Source: Haloferax mucosum ATCC BAA-1512 (GTDB taxonomy: Archaea; Halobacteriota; Halobacteria; Halobacteriales; Haloferacaceae). Taken from it: a stretch of DNA of 64,000 nucleotides. A program made the position numbers and the translations under genes. The stretch covers positions 434,001-498,000 of the forward strand of contig NZ_AOLN01000018.1 of NCBI RefSeq assembly GCF_000337815.1. The letters are read 5' to 3'. This document shows positions 15,753-25,794 of this stretch, in pieces (positions within the stretch are counted from its first letter, which is position 1; every line of letters starts with the position of its first letter). Below the pieces are notes generated by a model. That model saw only the letters and a program-made list of their open reading frames with translations. It did no database searches and was not told the origin of the DNA.

Positions 15753-17546
15753 ATGGAGGTTAACGGACAGTTAGCACTGACGGTACTCATGGGGGTCTTC
15801 CTCATTGCCGTCGCCGCGTGGCTCGCGCGGGTCGAAGACTGGCGGTCGTACACCCCGCTCGCGGGCGGTGGAACCGTCGGTGGTACTGCAGAGCAGTACG
15901 TCTCGGAAGAGAAACCATCCGGGGTCATCCGTTGGTTGACAACGGTTGACCACAAGGACATCGGGATACTCTACGGCGCGTACGCGCTCGTCGCATTCGC
16001 CGTGGGTGGACTCATGGTCGTCGTGATGCGTATCGAACTCGCTGACCCGGCGTCAACGGTCATCTCGAACACGTTCTACAACTCGTTGCTCACCAGCCAC
16101 GGGATTACGATGCTTTTCTTGTTCGGGACGCCGATAATCGCCGCGTTCTCGAACTACTTCATCCCGCTTCTCATCGGTGCCGACGACATGGCGTTCCCGC
16201 GTATCAACGCCATCGCCTTTTGGCTCCTGCCGCCGGCGGCGCTTCTCATCTGGGCCGGGTTCTTCCCGATTCCGGATGTCATCCCGGCGCAGACGGCATG
16301 GACGATGTACACGCCACTTTCCGCTGGTGCCGGCTCTGGAAACCAGATGAACGCCGGTGTGGACCTGATGCTCCTCGGCCTGCACCTCTCCGGTGTCTCG
16401 GCGACGATGGGTTCGATCAACTTCATCGCGACCATCTTCACGGAGCGTGACGAGAAGGTCTCGTGGGCCAACCTCGACATCTTCTCGTGGACGGTTCTCA
16501 CTCAGTCTGGCCTCATCCTGTTCGCGTTCCCGCTCCTCGGGAGCGCGATTCTCATGTTGCTCCTCGACCGGAACTTCGGGACGATGTTCTTCTCGGTCGA
16601 TGGCGGTGCGATTCTCTGGCAACACCTGTTTTGGTTCTTCGGTCACCCCGAAGTGTACATTCTCGTGTTACCCCCGATGGGTATCGTGAGCCTCGTGCTC
16701 CCCCGCTTTGCGGGGCGTCGCCTCTTCGGGTTCAAGTTCGTCGTGTACTCCACGCTCGCCATCGGCGTCCTCTCGTTCGGTGTCTGGGCGCACCACATGT
16801 TCGCAACGGGCATCGACCCGCGCCTTCGGGCGTCGTTCATGGCGGTCTCACTCGCCATTGCGATTCCGAGTGCGGTGAAGACGTTCAACTGGATTACGAC
16901 GATGTGGAACGGGAAGATTCGCCTCACGACGCCGATGCTCTTCTGTATCGGCTTCGTGTCGAACTTCATTCTCGGTGGCGTGACGGGCGTCTTCCTCGCG
17001 TCGATTCCGGTGGACCTCATCCTCCACGACACGTACTACGTCGTCGGTCACTTCCACTACATCGTCATGGGTGCCATCGCCTTCGCTGGCTTCGCTGGCA
17101 TCTACTACTGGTTCCCCATCTACACCGGCCGGATGTACCAGGTCACGCTCGGTAAGTGGCACTTCTGGCTCTCGATGATTGGGACCAACGTGACGTTCTT
17201 CGCAATGATTCTGCTGGGCTACGGCGGCATGCCGCGTCGCTACGCGACGTACCTGCCCCAGTTCGCAACGCTCCACCAGATTGCGACGGTCGGCGCACTC
17301 ATCCTGCTCGCCGGTCAGATCATCTTCGTCTGGAACTTCGTCCAGTCGTGGCTCGAAGGCCGCAAGGTCGAAGACGGCGACCCGTGGGGTCTCGCTGAGG
17401 AAAACCTCGTTACCGCCGAGTGGACCTGGTTCGAACGGAAACTCCAGACCGCTGTCACCGACGGCGGCGAAGAAGAGGAACTCGCAACCGACGGTGGAAA
17501 CCCGGTTGCCGACGCGGACGCTGAATCTGCGGCCGACGACGAGTAA
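15753..17546 (+). CDS. coxA: Cytochrome c oxidase subunit I
   Basis: A 597-residue haem-copper oxidase catalytic subunit. An extra N-terminal TM segment (residues 1-25) precedes the canonical DHKDIGILY start. Haem and copper ligands are visible: the His in SHGITMLFLFGTP, GHPEVYILVLPPMG (CuB His cross-linked to Tyr), the pair in WAHHMFATG, and the two His of VVGHFHYIVMG. About 13 TM helices are followed by an acidic tail of about 45 residues. It reduces O2 to water in the membrane and pumps protons. No subunit II or III gene is present in the window, so those must be elsewhere; the neighbours are small membrane proteins. Confidence 0.97.
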   Translation: MEVNGQLALTVLMGVFLIAVAAWLARVEDWRSYTPLAGGGTVGGTAEQYVSEEKPSGVIRWLTTVDHKDIGILYGAYALVAFAVGGLMVVVMRIELADPASTVISNTFYNSLLTSHGITMLFLFGTPIIAAFSNYFIPLLIGADDMAFPRINAIAFWLLPPAALLIWAGFFPIPDVIPAQTAWTMYTPLSAGAGSGNQMNAGVDLMLLGLHLSGVSATMGSINFIATIFTERDEKVSWANLDIFSWTVLTQSGLILFAFPLLGSAILMLLLDRNFGTMFFSVDGGAILWQHLFWFFGHPEVYILVLPPMGIVSLVLPRFAGRRLFGFKFVVYSTLAIGVLSFGVWAHHMFATGIDPRLRASFMAVSLAIAIPSAVKTFNWITTMWNGKIRLTTPMLFCIGFVSNFILGGVTGVFLASIPVDLILHDTYYVVGHFHYIVMGAIAFAGFAGIYYWFPIYTGRMYQVTLGKWHFWLSMIGTNVTFFAMILLGYGGMPRRYATYLPQFATLHQIATVGALILLAGQIIFVWNFVQSWLEGRKVEDGDPWGLAEENLVTAEWTWFERKLQTAVTDGGEEEELATDGGNPVADADAESAADDE

Positions 17547-17771
17547 GCGACTGTCACTCGTCAACGTCGGTTTCGCGCACTTCTTTCGACACTCGGTTCG
17601 AGAGCCAACGCGTTCGACGTGTCGTCTATTGTTGGCTGGACACGGGACGAGTGTGAGTACGACGAGAGACAGCGAAGCGACCGATAGCCCGGTATCGACC
17701 GACGACGCTCGAATATCAGACAGCGCACCCGCTCGTCGTGGCTAACGACTGCACTGGAGAAACAGACGCGT

Positions 17772-17855
17772 TCAGACGACGAGGAGGATACCCGTCACAA
17801 ACATCAGTATTGCGATGCCCCCGAGGATGATGCCGAGGATATCGGTATCCGACAT
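17772..17855 (-). CDS. Possible 27-residue single-span membrane protein
   Basis: A very short ORF, MSDTDILGIILGGIAILMFVTGILLVV, is nearly all one TM helix with an acidic N-terminus. It sits in the 354-base gap between coxA and the next small cox-region membrane gene, on the opposite strand. Single-span proteins of this size are known oxidase and respiratory-complex subunits, which makes it plausible. The evidence is only hydrophobic pattern, a clean ATG and location. Confidence 0.45.
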   Translation of the reverse strand: MSDTDILGIILGGIAILMFVTGILLVV

Positions 17856-17900
17856 ACCGACCGCTTGCAACCGTGCGGCAAAAGGTGCATCGGTGCGCGG

Positions 17901-18203
17901 ATGGGAACGGAAACCCCTAACAGCGTGGAAGTCGGACCTGCGCCCGTGAGTTCGAACGTTCGCGGCCACCGATTCGTCCTCGGATTATACGTCATCCTCG
18001 TCGCCGCCGCCGGGACCGCCGGCTTCCTCGCAGGGACATTCGTCCGAGACCTCACCGCGCCGAGATTTCTCTTCGTCATTCCGTTTCCGGCGACGCCAGT
18101 CGGCTTCGCCGCCTACGGTGCATTGACGATCGCACTCGTCTTGGGACTGCCACTCGTGCTCGTCGTCTACGTCTCGTCCGAGCTTGACGACGACGCGGTG
18201 TAA
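17901..18203 (+). CDS. Small membrane protein of the cox region
   Basis: A protein of about 100 residues with two clear TM segments, LYVILVAAAGTAGFLAGTFV and AAYGALTIALVLGLPLVLVVYV, and a basic stretch (NVRGHRF) before the first. It resembles haloarchaeal cox-cluster proteins (DUF7520-like, from memory). The ATG at 17901 is used; GTG at 17946 (VSSNVRGHRFV) would give an 85-residue protein starting nearer the first helix and is equally plausible. It may be an oxidase accessory factor; no metal ligands are visible. Confidence 0.7.
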   Translation: MGTETPNSVEVGPAPVSSNVRGHRFVLGLYVILVAAAGTAGFLAGTFVRDLTAPRFLFVIPFPATPVGFAAYGALTIALVLGLPLVLVVYVSSELDDDAV

Positions 18204-18252
18204 TCGTCCGACCCGTCACAAATACTAAGCGTGGTCGATGGGACGTGGTAGT

Positions 18253-18660
18253 ATGTACCAGGTAGTGATTGGCGTTGACGACGACGCGGAACACGCGCTC
18301 GCCTGCGTCGAGGCGGTTGCGGAACTCCCTGGAGATGCTTCCGACAAGACGGTCACGCTGGTTCACAGTTTCACAGACAACCCAAGCGGCGCATCAGCGA
18401 CGCAGATTCACTCGGTCCGAAAAGCGGGAGAGTCCCTCGACGACCACGGAATCGACTACAACGTGACCGAGTCATCTGGCGACCCGGCTGAGGTTATCGT
18501 CGAGTTCGCCGAAGACGAGAACGCGGACCTCATCGTTACCGCCGGGCGCAAACGGTCGCCCGCCGGGAAGGCACTTTTCGGAAGCGTCACACAATCGGTG
18601 ATTCTGAACACCGACTTGCCGGTGATGGTTTCGGGGACGACGAAACGGGCCAGCGAGTAA
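18253..18660 (+). CDS. Universal stress protein, UspA family
   Basis: A 135-residue single UspA domain. It starts MYQVVIGVDDDAEHALACVEAVAEL and ends with the nucleotide-binding motif TAGRKRSPAGKALFGSVTQSVI, where G-x2-K and G-S replace the more canonical G-x2-G, and a final strand LPVMVSGT. ATP binding is likely but less certain than for the UspA at 1533. The ATG at 18253 is preferred because the fold begins there. The gene stands alone between the cox region and a small unknown gene. Confidence 0.88.
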   Translation: MYQVVIGVDDDAEHALACVEAVAELPGDASDKTVTLVHSFTDNPSGASATQIHSVRKAGESLDDHGIDYNVTESSGDPAEVIVEFAEDENADLIVTAGRKRSPAGKALFGSVTQSVILNTDLPVMVSGTTKRASE

Positions 18661-18798
18661 CGACCAAACAGGGCAGTCGCAACCGCAACTACGTAGCACT
18701 CTATTCTGACAATACCGCTCACAATCTCCCGCTAGCGACTATATTACTACCCAAACTATACAAGAAAATAACTTATCTGCGGAGTTCGTACCGTCGGT

Positions 18799-19044
18799 AT
18801 GGCCCTTTCGGATTACACCGGCCGGTCACCGACGGGTGGGGACGACACCATCGTCCGTGTCGTACCGCACAGACTGTGGCGGCCCGGTGACGAGCGAATC
18901 GAACCCTGCACGTACAGCGGCGAAGAGATTCGTCTCTCGGAGAAACACCTGCTCGTCGTCCTCGAACGCGACGGCGTCCGCGAGCGGTTATATTTCCGTA
19001 ACGAACGGTCGCTGTCTGCGTGGTTAGAAGAACTCGAACGGTGA
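18799..19044 (+). CDS. Small conserved protein of unknown function
   Basis: An 81-residue protein, MALSDYTGRSPTGGDDTIVRVVPHRLWRPGDERIEPCTYSGEEIRLSEKHLLVVLERDGVRERLYFRNERSLSAWLEELER. Strand-rich spacing and a charged C-terminal helix suggest one compact domain; HRLWRP and CTYSGEEI are distinctive. I cannot name it. An A/T-rich promoter region (ACTATATTACTAC, about 18737-18749) lies upstream. It converges on acs, with 12 bases between the stop codons. Confidence 0.6.
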   Translation: MALSDYTGRSPTGGDDTIVRVVPHRLWRPGDERIEPCTYSGEEIRLSEKHLLVVLERDGVRERLYFRNERSLSAWLEELER

Positions 19045-19056
19045 CGGTGCGGGTCG

Positions 19057-21045
19057 CTACTCGCGTTCTGCTTCTCGCTGAATCGCGCTGACGATTTCCG
19101 GGTTGCGGAGCGTCGTCGTGTCACCGAGTTCTTCGCCGTTCGCAATCTCTTCGAGAAGCCGTCGCATAATCTTCCCCGAGCGGGTCTTCGGGAGTTCCGG
19201 GGTGAAGACGACCTGTTCGGGACGTGCAATCGGACCGATTGCGTCTTCGACGCCCGCGATGATACGCTCGCGCATCTCCTCGTCTTCGGTTTGGCCCTCT
19301 TCGGTGATGACGTACGCGTAGACGGCTTCGCCTTTCACTTCGTGATTGCCACCGACGACGGCCGCCTCGGCGACGCCTTCGACGCCGACGATTGCGGATT
19401 CGATTTCCATCGTCCCGAGACGGTGGCCGGAGACGTTGATCACGTCGTCAACGCGGCCGAGGATGGTGATGTACTCGTCTTGGTCGATTTTCGCGCCGTC
19501 TTCGGGGAAGTAGACCCAGTCGTCGGGGTCGTCGCTGTCGGTGTCGGAGTACTCCTGCCAGTACTCTTGGACGAACCGCTCGTCGTTCTCGTAGAGCGTC
19601 CGGAGCATCCCCGGCCACGGCTTGCCGACCGTGAGGTAGCCCGCTCTGCCAGCATCGACCTCCGTTCCGCTCGTATCGACGATTTTCGCGTCGATACCCG
19701 GAAGCGCCGGCCCCGCGGACCCCGGTTTCATCCCCTTGATTCCCGGGAGCGTCGTAATCATCATTCCGCCCGTCTCCGTCTGCCACCACGTGTCCACGAC
19801 CGGGCACTCCTCGTTGCCGATGTGTTTGTAGTACCACTTCCACGCGCGCGGGTTAATCGGCTCACCCACCGTTCCAAGCAGGCGAAGACTCGACAGGTCG
19901 TGTTGCTCGGGGTACCTGCTTCCCCATTTCATGAAGGCTCGAATCGCCGTCGGCGCGGTGTAGAAGATATCGACCGAGTACTTTTCGACGAGTTCCCACA
20001 GACGGTCGCGGTTGGGGAAGTCGGGCGTCCCTTCGTACATCACGGTTGACGTGCCGAGCGCCAGTGGGCCGTAGACGATGTACGAATGACCCGTAATCCA
20101 GCCGATATCCGCAGAACACCAGTAGGTGTCTTGCTTTTCGATGTCCAAGACGGCGTGTGAGGTCCACGCCGCGTAGGCGAGATACCCACCGGTCGTGTGT
20201 TTGACACCTTTGGGTTGGCCCGTCGTTCCCGAGGTATACATCAAAAAGAGCATGTCCTCGGCGTCGCGCTGGACGGGGTCGATGCGCTCGCCAGCGTGCT
20301 CGGCCAACAAGTCGTCCCAGTCGTGTTGGTTGCCGCGCAGGTCGTGGCCGAAGCCGTCGTCTCCGAGTCGGTCGACGACGACGGTCGAATCGACGCCGTG
20401 GGCAACGCTGTCGAGACCTTCGTTCGCTTTGTCGAGGTGGTCGAGTGCGTCGCCGCGGCGGTAGTACCCATCACAGGTAACGAGATACTGAGAGTCGGCG
20501 GCGTTCATCCGTGTCGCAAGTGCCTCGGCGGAGAACCCGGCGAAAACGACCGAGTGCGGCGCGCCGATTCGGGCGCAAGCCAGCATCGCAATCGGCAACT
20601 CGGGAACCATCGGCATGTAGAGCGTAACGACGTCGTCTTCTTCGACGCCGAGGTCCGAGAGCGCGGCCGCGAACTCGTTTACCTCGCGGTAGAGGTCTTG
20701 GTACGTGTACGTTCGTGTGTCACCGTGTTCGCCTTCCCATTTGATGGCGACGCGGTTCTTATCGCCGTTTTCGACGTGTCTATCGACGCAGTTGTACGAA
20801 ACGTTCAGTTTGCCGCCGGTAAACCACTTGTAGAACGGCGGGTTCGAATCGTCGAGGACCGTATCGTAATCAACGTCCCAATCGAGCATCTCCGCGGCCC
20901 GCTCCCAACACTCGGGCCAGTTTTCGTCGAATTCGTCGTAAATCGCCGGGTCAGAAACGTTCGCCTGTTCGACGAACTCCGCAGAGGGTTCGAACTCCTC
21001 TTGTTCCACTAACCGTGCCTCTAGTTCACTGTCACCGTCTGCCAT
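19057..21045 (-). CDS. acs: Acetyl-CoA synthetase (AMP-forming)
   Basis: A 662-residue enzyme of the ANL superfamily that activates acetate with ATP and CoA. Visible motifs: the P-loop-like YTSGTTGQPKGVKHTTGGYL, the WWQTETGG block, DVINVSGHRLGTMEIESA at the hinge, and the C-terminal KTRSGKIMRRLL, where the Lys is the catalytic and acetylation-controlled residue. Length and order match full-size Acs. The ATG at 21045 is directly preceded by a promoter with an inverted repeat around its TATA box. The methylmalonyl-CoA mutase gene lies upstream on the same strand, 118 bases away with its own promoter, so short-chain acyl-CoA metabolism is grouped here. Confidence 0.96.
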   Translation of the reverse strand: MADGDSELEARLVEQEEFEPSAEFVEQANVSDPAIYDEFDENWPECWERAAEMLDWDVDYDTVLDDSNPPFYKWFTGGKLNVSYNCVDRHVENGDKNRVAIKWEGEHGDTRTYTYQDLYREVNEFAAALSDLGVEEDDVVTLYMPMVPELPIAMLACARIGAPHSVVFAGFSAEALATRMNAADSQYLVTCDGYYRRGDALDHLDKANEGLDSVAHGVDSTVVVDRLGDDGFGHDLRGNQHDWDDLLAEHAGERIDPVQRDAEDMLFLMYTSGTTGQPKGVKHTTGGYLAYAAWTSHAVLDIEKQDTYWCSADIGWITGHSYIVYGPLALGTSTVMYEGTPDFPNRDRLWELVEKYSVDIFYTAPTAIRAFMKWGSRYPEQHDLSSLRLLGTVGEPINPRAWKWYYKHIGNEECPVVDTWWQTETGGMMITTLPGIKGMKPGSAGPALPGIDAKIVDTSGTEVDAGRAGYLTVGKPWPGMLRTLYENDERFVQEYWQEYSDTDSDDPDDWVYFPEDGAKIDQDEYITILGRVDDVINVSGHRLGTMEIESAIVGVEGVAEAAVVGGNHEVKGEAVYAYVITEEGQTEDEEMRERIIAGVEDAIGPIARPEQVVFTPELPKTRSGKIMRRLLEEIANGEELGDTTTLRNPEIVSAIQREAERE

Positions 21046-21056
21046 AGTACATTCTA

Positions 21057-21090
21057 ACTACATTAATCCTCCATGATAAATCTATGTAGT
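21057..21090 (-). promoter_or_regulatory. acs promoter: inverted repeat around the TATA box
   Basis: ACTACAT at 21057-21063 and ATGTAGT at 21084-21090 form a perfect 7-bp inverted repeat. Between them, on the minus strand, is ATTTATC (21075-21081), a TATA-like element that would start transcription near 21050, just before the ATG. A dimer bound across both arms would sit on the promoter, giving simple repression or substrate control. The assignment is inferred from position. Confidence 0.45.
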
Positions 21091-21163
21091 GACGCAGTAT
21101 GGACGGGCGATTTTTGCCTCATCACGAACTGATGAATCGAAAGAATAGTCGGCTGGCTGAGTT

Positions 21164-22864
<1,701 letters not shown>

Positions 22865-22884
22865 GCTCGTGAATCAGTATGGAC

Positions 22885-22940
22885 AATGATTAATTATTCG
22901 GGTGGTCTGCACACCGTGGCGCTTCGACGGACAGACCACC
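22885..22940. promoter_or_regulatory. Divergent mcmA/nosD-like promoter region with inverted repeat
   Basis: The mcmA TATA-like element (minus strand ATAATTAATC, about 22888-22897) is followed by a perfect 9-bp inverted repeat: GGTGGTCTG at 22901-22909 and CAGACCACC at 22932-22940. The arm centres are 31 bases apart, about three helical turns, as expected for a protein binding two half-sites on one face. It lies between mcmA and the small ORF in front of the NosD-like gene, so it could control either direction. As RNA it would form a stem with a 22-base loop. Confidence 0.5.
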
Positions 22941-22974
22941 GTGCATATCACCCCTCGAAGACCTACCACCGGGC

Positions 22975-23061
22975 ATGTACGACTTCGAGAACGACACGGG
23001 CCACCCGAGGGACGCGACTCAACCGGTCGAAGCGGCTGAGTTCGCCCCGTTCGGATTCTAA
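22975..23061 (+). CDS. Possible 28-residue leader peptide or small protein
   Basis: A short ORF starting at ATG 22975 encodes MYDFENDTGHPRDATQPVEA followed by AEFAPFGF and a stop. It ends 5 bases before the ATG of the NosD-like gene and its composition (acidic, GC-biased third positions) looks haloarchaeal. There is no TM segment and there are no cysteines. It could be a genuine small protein, or a translated leader that couples to the downstream gene. The evidence is position and codon quality only. Confidence 0.4.
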   Translation: MYDFENDTGHPRDATQPVEAAEFAPFGF

Positions 23062-23066
23062 ACTCG

Positions 23067-24992
23067 ATGGCACTCGTCACACCCGCGACGACCCGGTGGG
23101 CCGCCGTCGCCGTCGCGCTCGTGTTCGTTCTCGCAAGCGTCTCGTTCGTCGTTCCCGCCGCAGGCACCGTCTCGCCGGTCCCGTTCGACGACACGGTGAA
23201 AACCGGCGGCACGTCGGTTGACGTTCGACTCTCCGAAGTCGAGGGCTTCGAAGTCCCCGTCGCGCAGGCGCACTTTTCGCGGTATCGCTACGTTATCGGC
23301 TACTACGACGTGGCGACCGCCGCCGCCGACGTTTCGACCAAAGAGAGCGCCCGGCAGTTCGGCGACCCGCTCGCGGTGTTCGTCACCGACTACGCGACGG
23401 TCGCACCCACAATCGACGAAGACGGCTATCTCCGCACGAAACACAATCGCCACCCCGGGTGGGTCAAAGCGACAGACGCCGCGTTCGTCGTCGATTCGGG
23501 CGCTCGCGTCCCGTCCGGACCCATCGCCGTTCCGTTTTCAGATGCCGACGCCGCACGGTCGTTCGCCGACGAACACGGCGGCGACGTCGTCGATTGGCGT
23601 CGTCTCAAGGACCGAACCGACAGTCCGCTCTCGTCTCGAATCGACGCGTTCGAATCGTCCGTCGCGTCCCACCACGACTGGGCCAACCAGACCGTCACTG
23701 CGAGTGATGCACTGTTCGACCGCCCGGTTTCGACCGTCGTCGGCGAAGATGTACCCACCGTCGAGGCGGCCGTCGAGGCGGCACCGAACGACACCGCCGT
23801 CTACGTCCCTGCGGGCACCTATGCGGTCGAGTCCGTCGATGTGAACCGCTCGATTACGCTCGTCGGCGACGGCAACGAGACGACACTCGTCGGCGACGGC
23901 AACGATACCGTCGTCCACGTCCGCGCCGACCACGCCGCCGTGGCAGACCTCTCGATTGCCGGCGTCGGCGATGTCGGAACCCGCAGGATTCGGGCGACGA
24001 ACGAGTCAGTCGATTGGGACACCCGCGTCGAACTCGCATACGGCCGCGGTGACGCCGGTATCGTCCTCGACGGCGCGAACGAATCGGCGGTCCGAAACGT
24101 CCGCATCGACACGCCCGCAAGCGGCGTCATCGTCCGCGAGAGCGCGAACAGCGTCCTGAAGAACCTGACCGTTCAGGGCGCTTCGGAACCCTCCGACGGA
24201 TTCATGGGCGTCGTGCTCATCGGTGAGCGCTCGGTCGTCGAAGACTCCACGTTTCTCGACGGCCGTGACGGCGTCTACACCCACCGCGCCGACGGGAGCG
24301 TCATCAGAGACAACCACATGGAAAGCGGCCGCTACGGCGTCCACGAGATGTACACCTCGAACGTCCTCATCGCCGACAACGTCGTCCGCGACAACCGTAT
24401 CGGGGTTATCATCATGACTCGCCCCGTCGGCAATCTCGTGGTCGGAAACGACGTTCGGAACTCGAATTTCGGCTTCATTCCCGCCGGAAGCGACACCTAC
24501 GTCGCCGACAACGTCTTCGCAGACGGCGAGTACGGCATGGACGTCAGCGGCGACAGGCAAGTGTACGTTCGGAACGTCGTCGTCGGAAACGACATCGGCG
24601 TCCGCGGAAGTTCGACGTTCCCGACGAACGTCGTCGTCCGCAACGATATCGTCGGAAACGACGTCCAGGTAGAATCCTCGCTCGGTCCCATGCGGACGTG
24701 GACCCGCGAGGGCGACGGCAACTACTGGGGCGACTTACCGCTCGAAGACGCCAACGACGACGGCGTGTACGACAGAGCATACCAGCCGACCGGCCCGGTC
24801 GATTCCGCGCTCGGTCGGGACCCCGCGGCGCTCGCTCTCTCTCGGTCGCCTGTGATGGGCGCGCTCCGGCGCGCCCGCGACGACGTGTCCGGCCTTCGTG
24901 GGTCCGGTGTCGTCGATGCCGCGGCCCGAACGAAACCGGTGCAACCGGACGTACTCGCAGACCGCAACGCGACGGAGACCGAAGATGTCTGA
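23067..24992 (+). CDS. Secreted NosL-like/NosD-like fusion protein
   Basis: A 641-residue exported protein. Residues 1-33 are a Sec-type signal peptide. About 35-200 contain a NosL-like segment: KATDAAFVVDSGARVPSGPIAVPFSDADAARSFADEHGGDVVDW matches the core of that copper-chaperone family. From about 220 to 590 there is a right-handed beta-helix of the NosD/CASH type, beginning PTVEAAVEAAPNDTAVYVPAGTYAVESV and followed by repeated VV-DN, SN-V and GIGV turns. I see no cysteine at all, so the lipobox and Cys copper ligands of lipoprotein NosL are missing. With the next two genes it forms a NosDFY-like module, but no nosZ is in the window; the cargo is unknown. Confidence 0.85.
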   Translation: MALVTPATTRWAAVAVALVFVLASVSFVVPAAGTVSPVPFDDTVKTGGTSVDVRLSEVEGFEVPVAQAHFSRYRYVIGYYDVATAAADVSTKESARQFGDPLAVFVTDYATVAPTIDEDGYLRTKHNRHPGWVKATDAAFVVDSGARVPSGPIAVPFSDADAARSFADEHGGDVVDWRRLKDRTDSPLSSRIDAFESSVASHHDWANQTVTASDALFDRPVSTVVGEDVPTVEAAVEAAPNDTAVYVPAGTYAVESVDVNRSITLVGDGNETTLVGDGNDTVVHVRADHAAVADLSIAGVGDVGTRRIRATNESVDWDTRVELAYGRGDAGIVLDGANESAVRNVRIDTPASGVIVRESANSVLKNLTVQGASEPSDGFMGVVLIGERSVVEDSTFLDGRDGVYTHRADGSVIRDNHMESGRYGVHEMYTSNVLIADNVVRDNRIGVIIMTRPVGNLVVGNDVRNSNFGFIPAGSDTYVADNVFADGEYGMDVSGDRQVYVRNVVVGNDIGVRGSSTFPTNVVVRNDIVGNDVQVESSLGPMRTWTREGDGNYWGDLPLEDANDDGVYDRAYQPTGPVDSALGRDPAALALSRSPVMGALRRARDDVSGLRGSGVVDAAARTKPVQPDVLADRNATETEDV

Positions 24993-25794
24993 AGGAGATA
25001 CCGCAGTTCGAGACGCGACAGAGGACGAATCGACGACCGAGAGCACCGGGGCCGCGCGGCCGGCTATCGAAGCGACCGACCTCTCGCACGCGTTTGGCGA
25101 CATTCACGTGCTCGAAGGCGTCTCGCTCTCGGTCGAACCCGGTGAAATCGTCGCGCTCGTCGGGCCGAACGGCTCGGGTAAATCGACGCTCCTCCGATTT
25201 TTGGCGCGGGTGCGAACCCCCGACGAAGGAACCGTGTCTGTCGGCGCGAGCGGACAAGGAGAAGACGACAGACGCGAGGGCCAAGGCGGCCACAACCGCG
25301 TCGGCTATCTCCCCCAGCAACCCGGCTTCAGAGACGGCTTTTCGGCGGCCGACACGCTCCGATTCTACGCACAGTTCGCCGACGGCGACGTGGACGTCTC
25401 GGAGATACTGACCCACGTCGGTCTCGTCGAGGCGTCGGACCGCCGCGTCGATGCGCTCTCCGGGGGGATGACGCGCCTGCTTGGACTCGGCCGTGCGCTC
25501 ATCGGCGACCCGGCGGTCCTCGTCCTCGACGAACCCGCGAGCGGACTCGACCCCGGAATGGTCGAACGACTGTTCGATATCGTCTCGGAACTCGCCGATT
25601 CGGGCGTCGCGGTCGTCCTCTCGTCGCATAACCTCGGTCCCGTCGAGCGTACCGCAGACCGCGTCGCCGTCCTCGACGGCGGCCGGTTCGTCGCCGACGG
25701 TCCACCAGGTGAGTTGGTCGAAGCAGTCAGTGCGGCCGACCTCCAGACGGCATTCGGCGAGTTCGTCTCGACCGAGGAGGTCGAAGGGAGATGA
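24985..25794 (+). CDS. ABC transporter ATP-binding protein, NosF-like
   Basis: A 269-residue ATPase. Walker A is GPNGSGKST near residue 64, the Q-loop is YLPQQPGF, the signature is ALSGGMTRLLGLGRAL, Walker B is VLVLDEPASGLDPG, and the switch His lies in LSSHNLGPVERTADRVAVLDGGRFVADGPP. Its N-terminal 30 residues are an acidic extension. The ATG at 24985 overlaps the stop codon of the NosL/NosD gene by 8 bases and its own stop overlaps the permease start (ATGA), so the three genes form a tightly coupled operon. It should power the permease encoded next. Confidence 0.93.
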   Translation: MSEGDTAVRDATEDESTTESTGAARPAIEATDLSHAFGDIHVLEGVSLSVEPGEIVALVGPNGSGKSTLLRFLARVRTPDEGTVSVGASGQGEDDRREGQGGHNRVGYLPQQPGFRDGFSAADTLRFYAQFADGDVDVSEILTHVGLVEASDRRVDALSGGMTRLLGLGRALIGDPAVLVLDEPASGLDPGMVERLFDIVSELADSGVAVVLSSHNLGPVERTADRVAVLDGGRFVADGPPGELVEAVSAADLQTAFGEFVSTEEVEGR

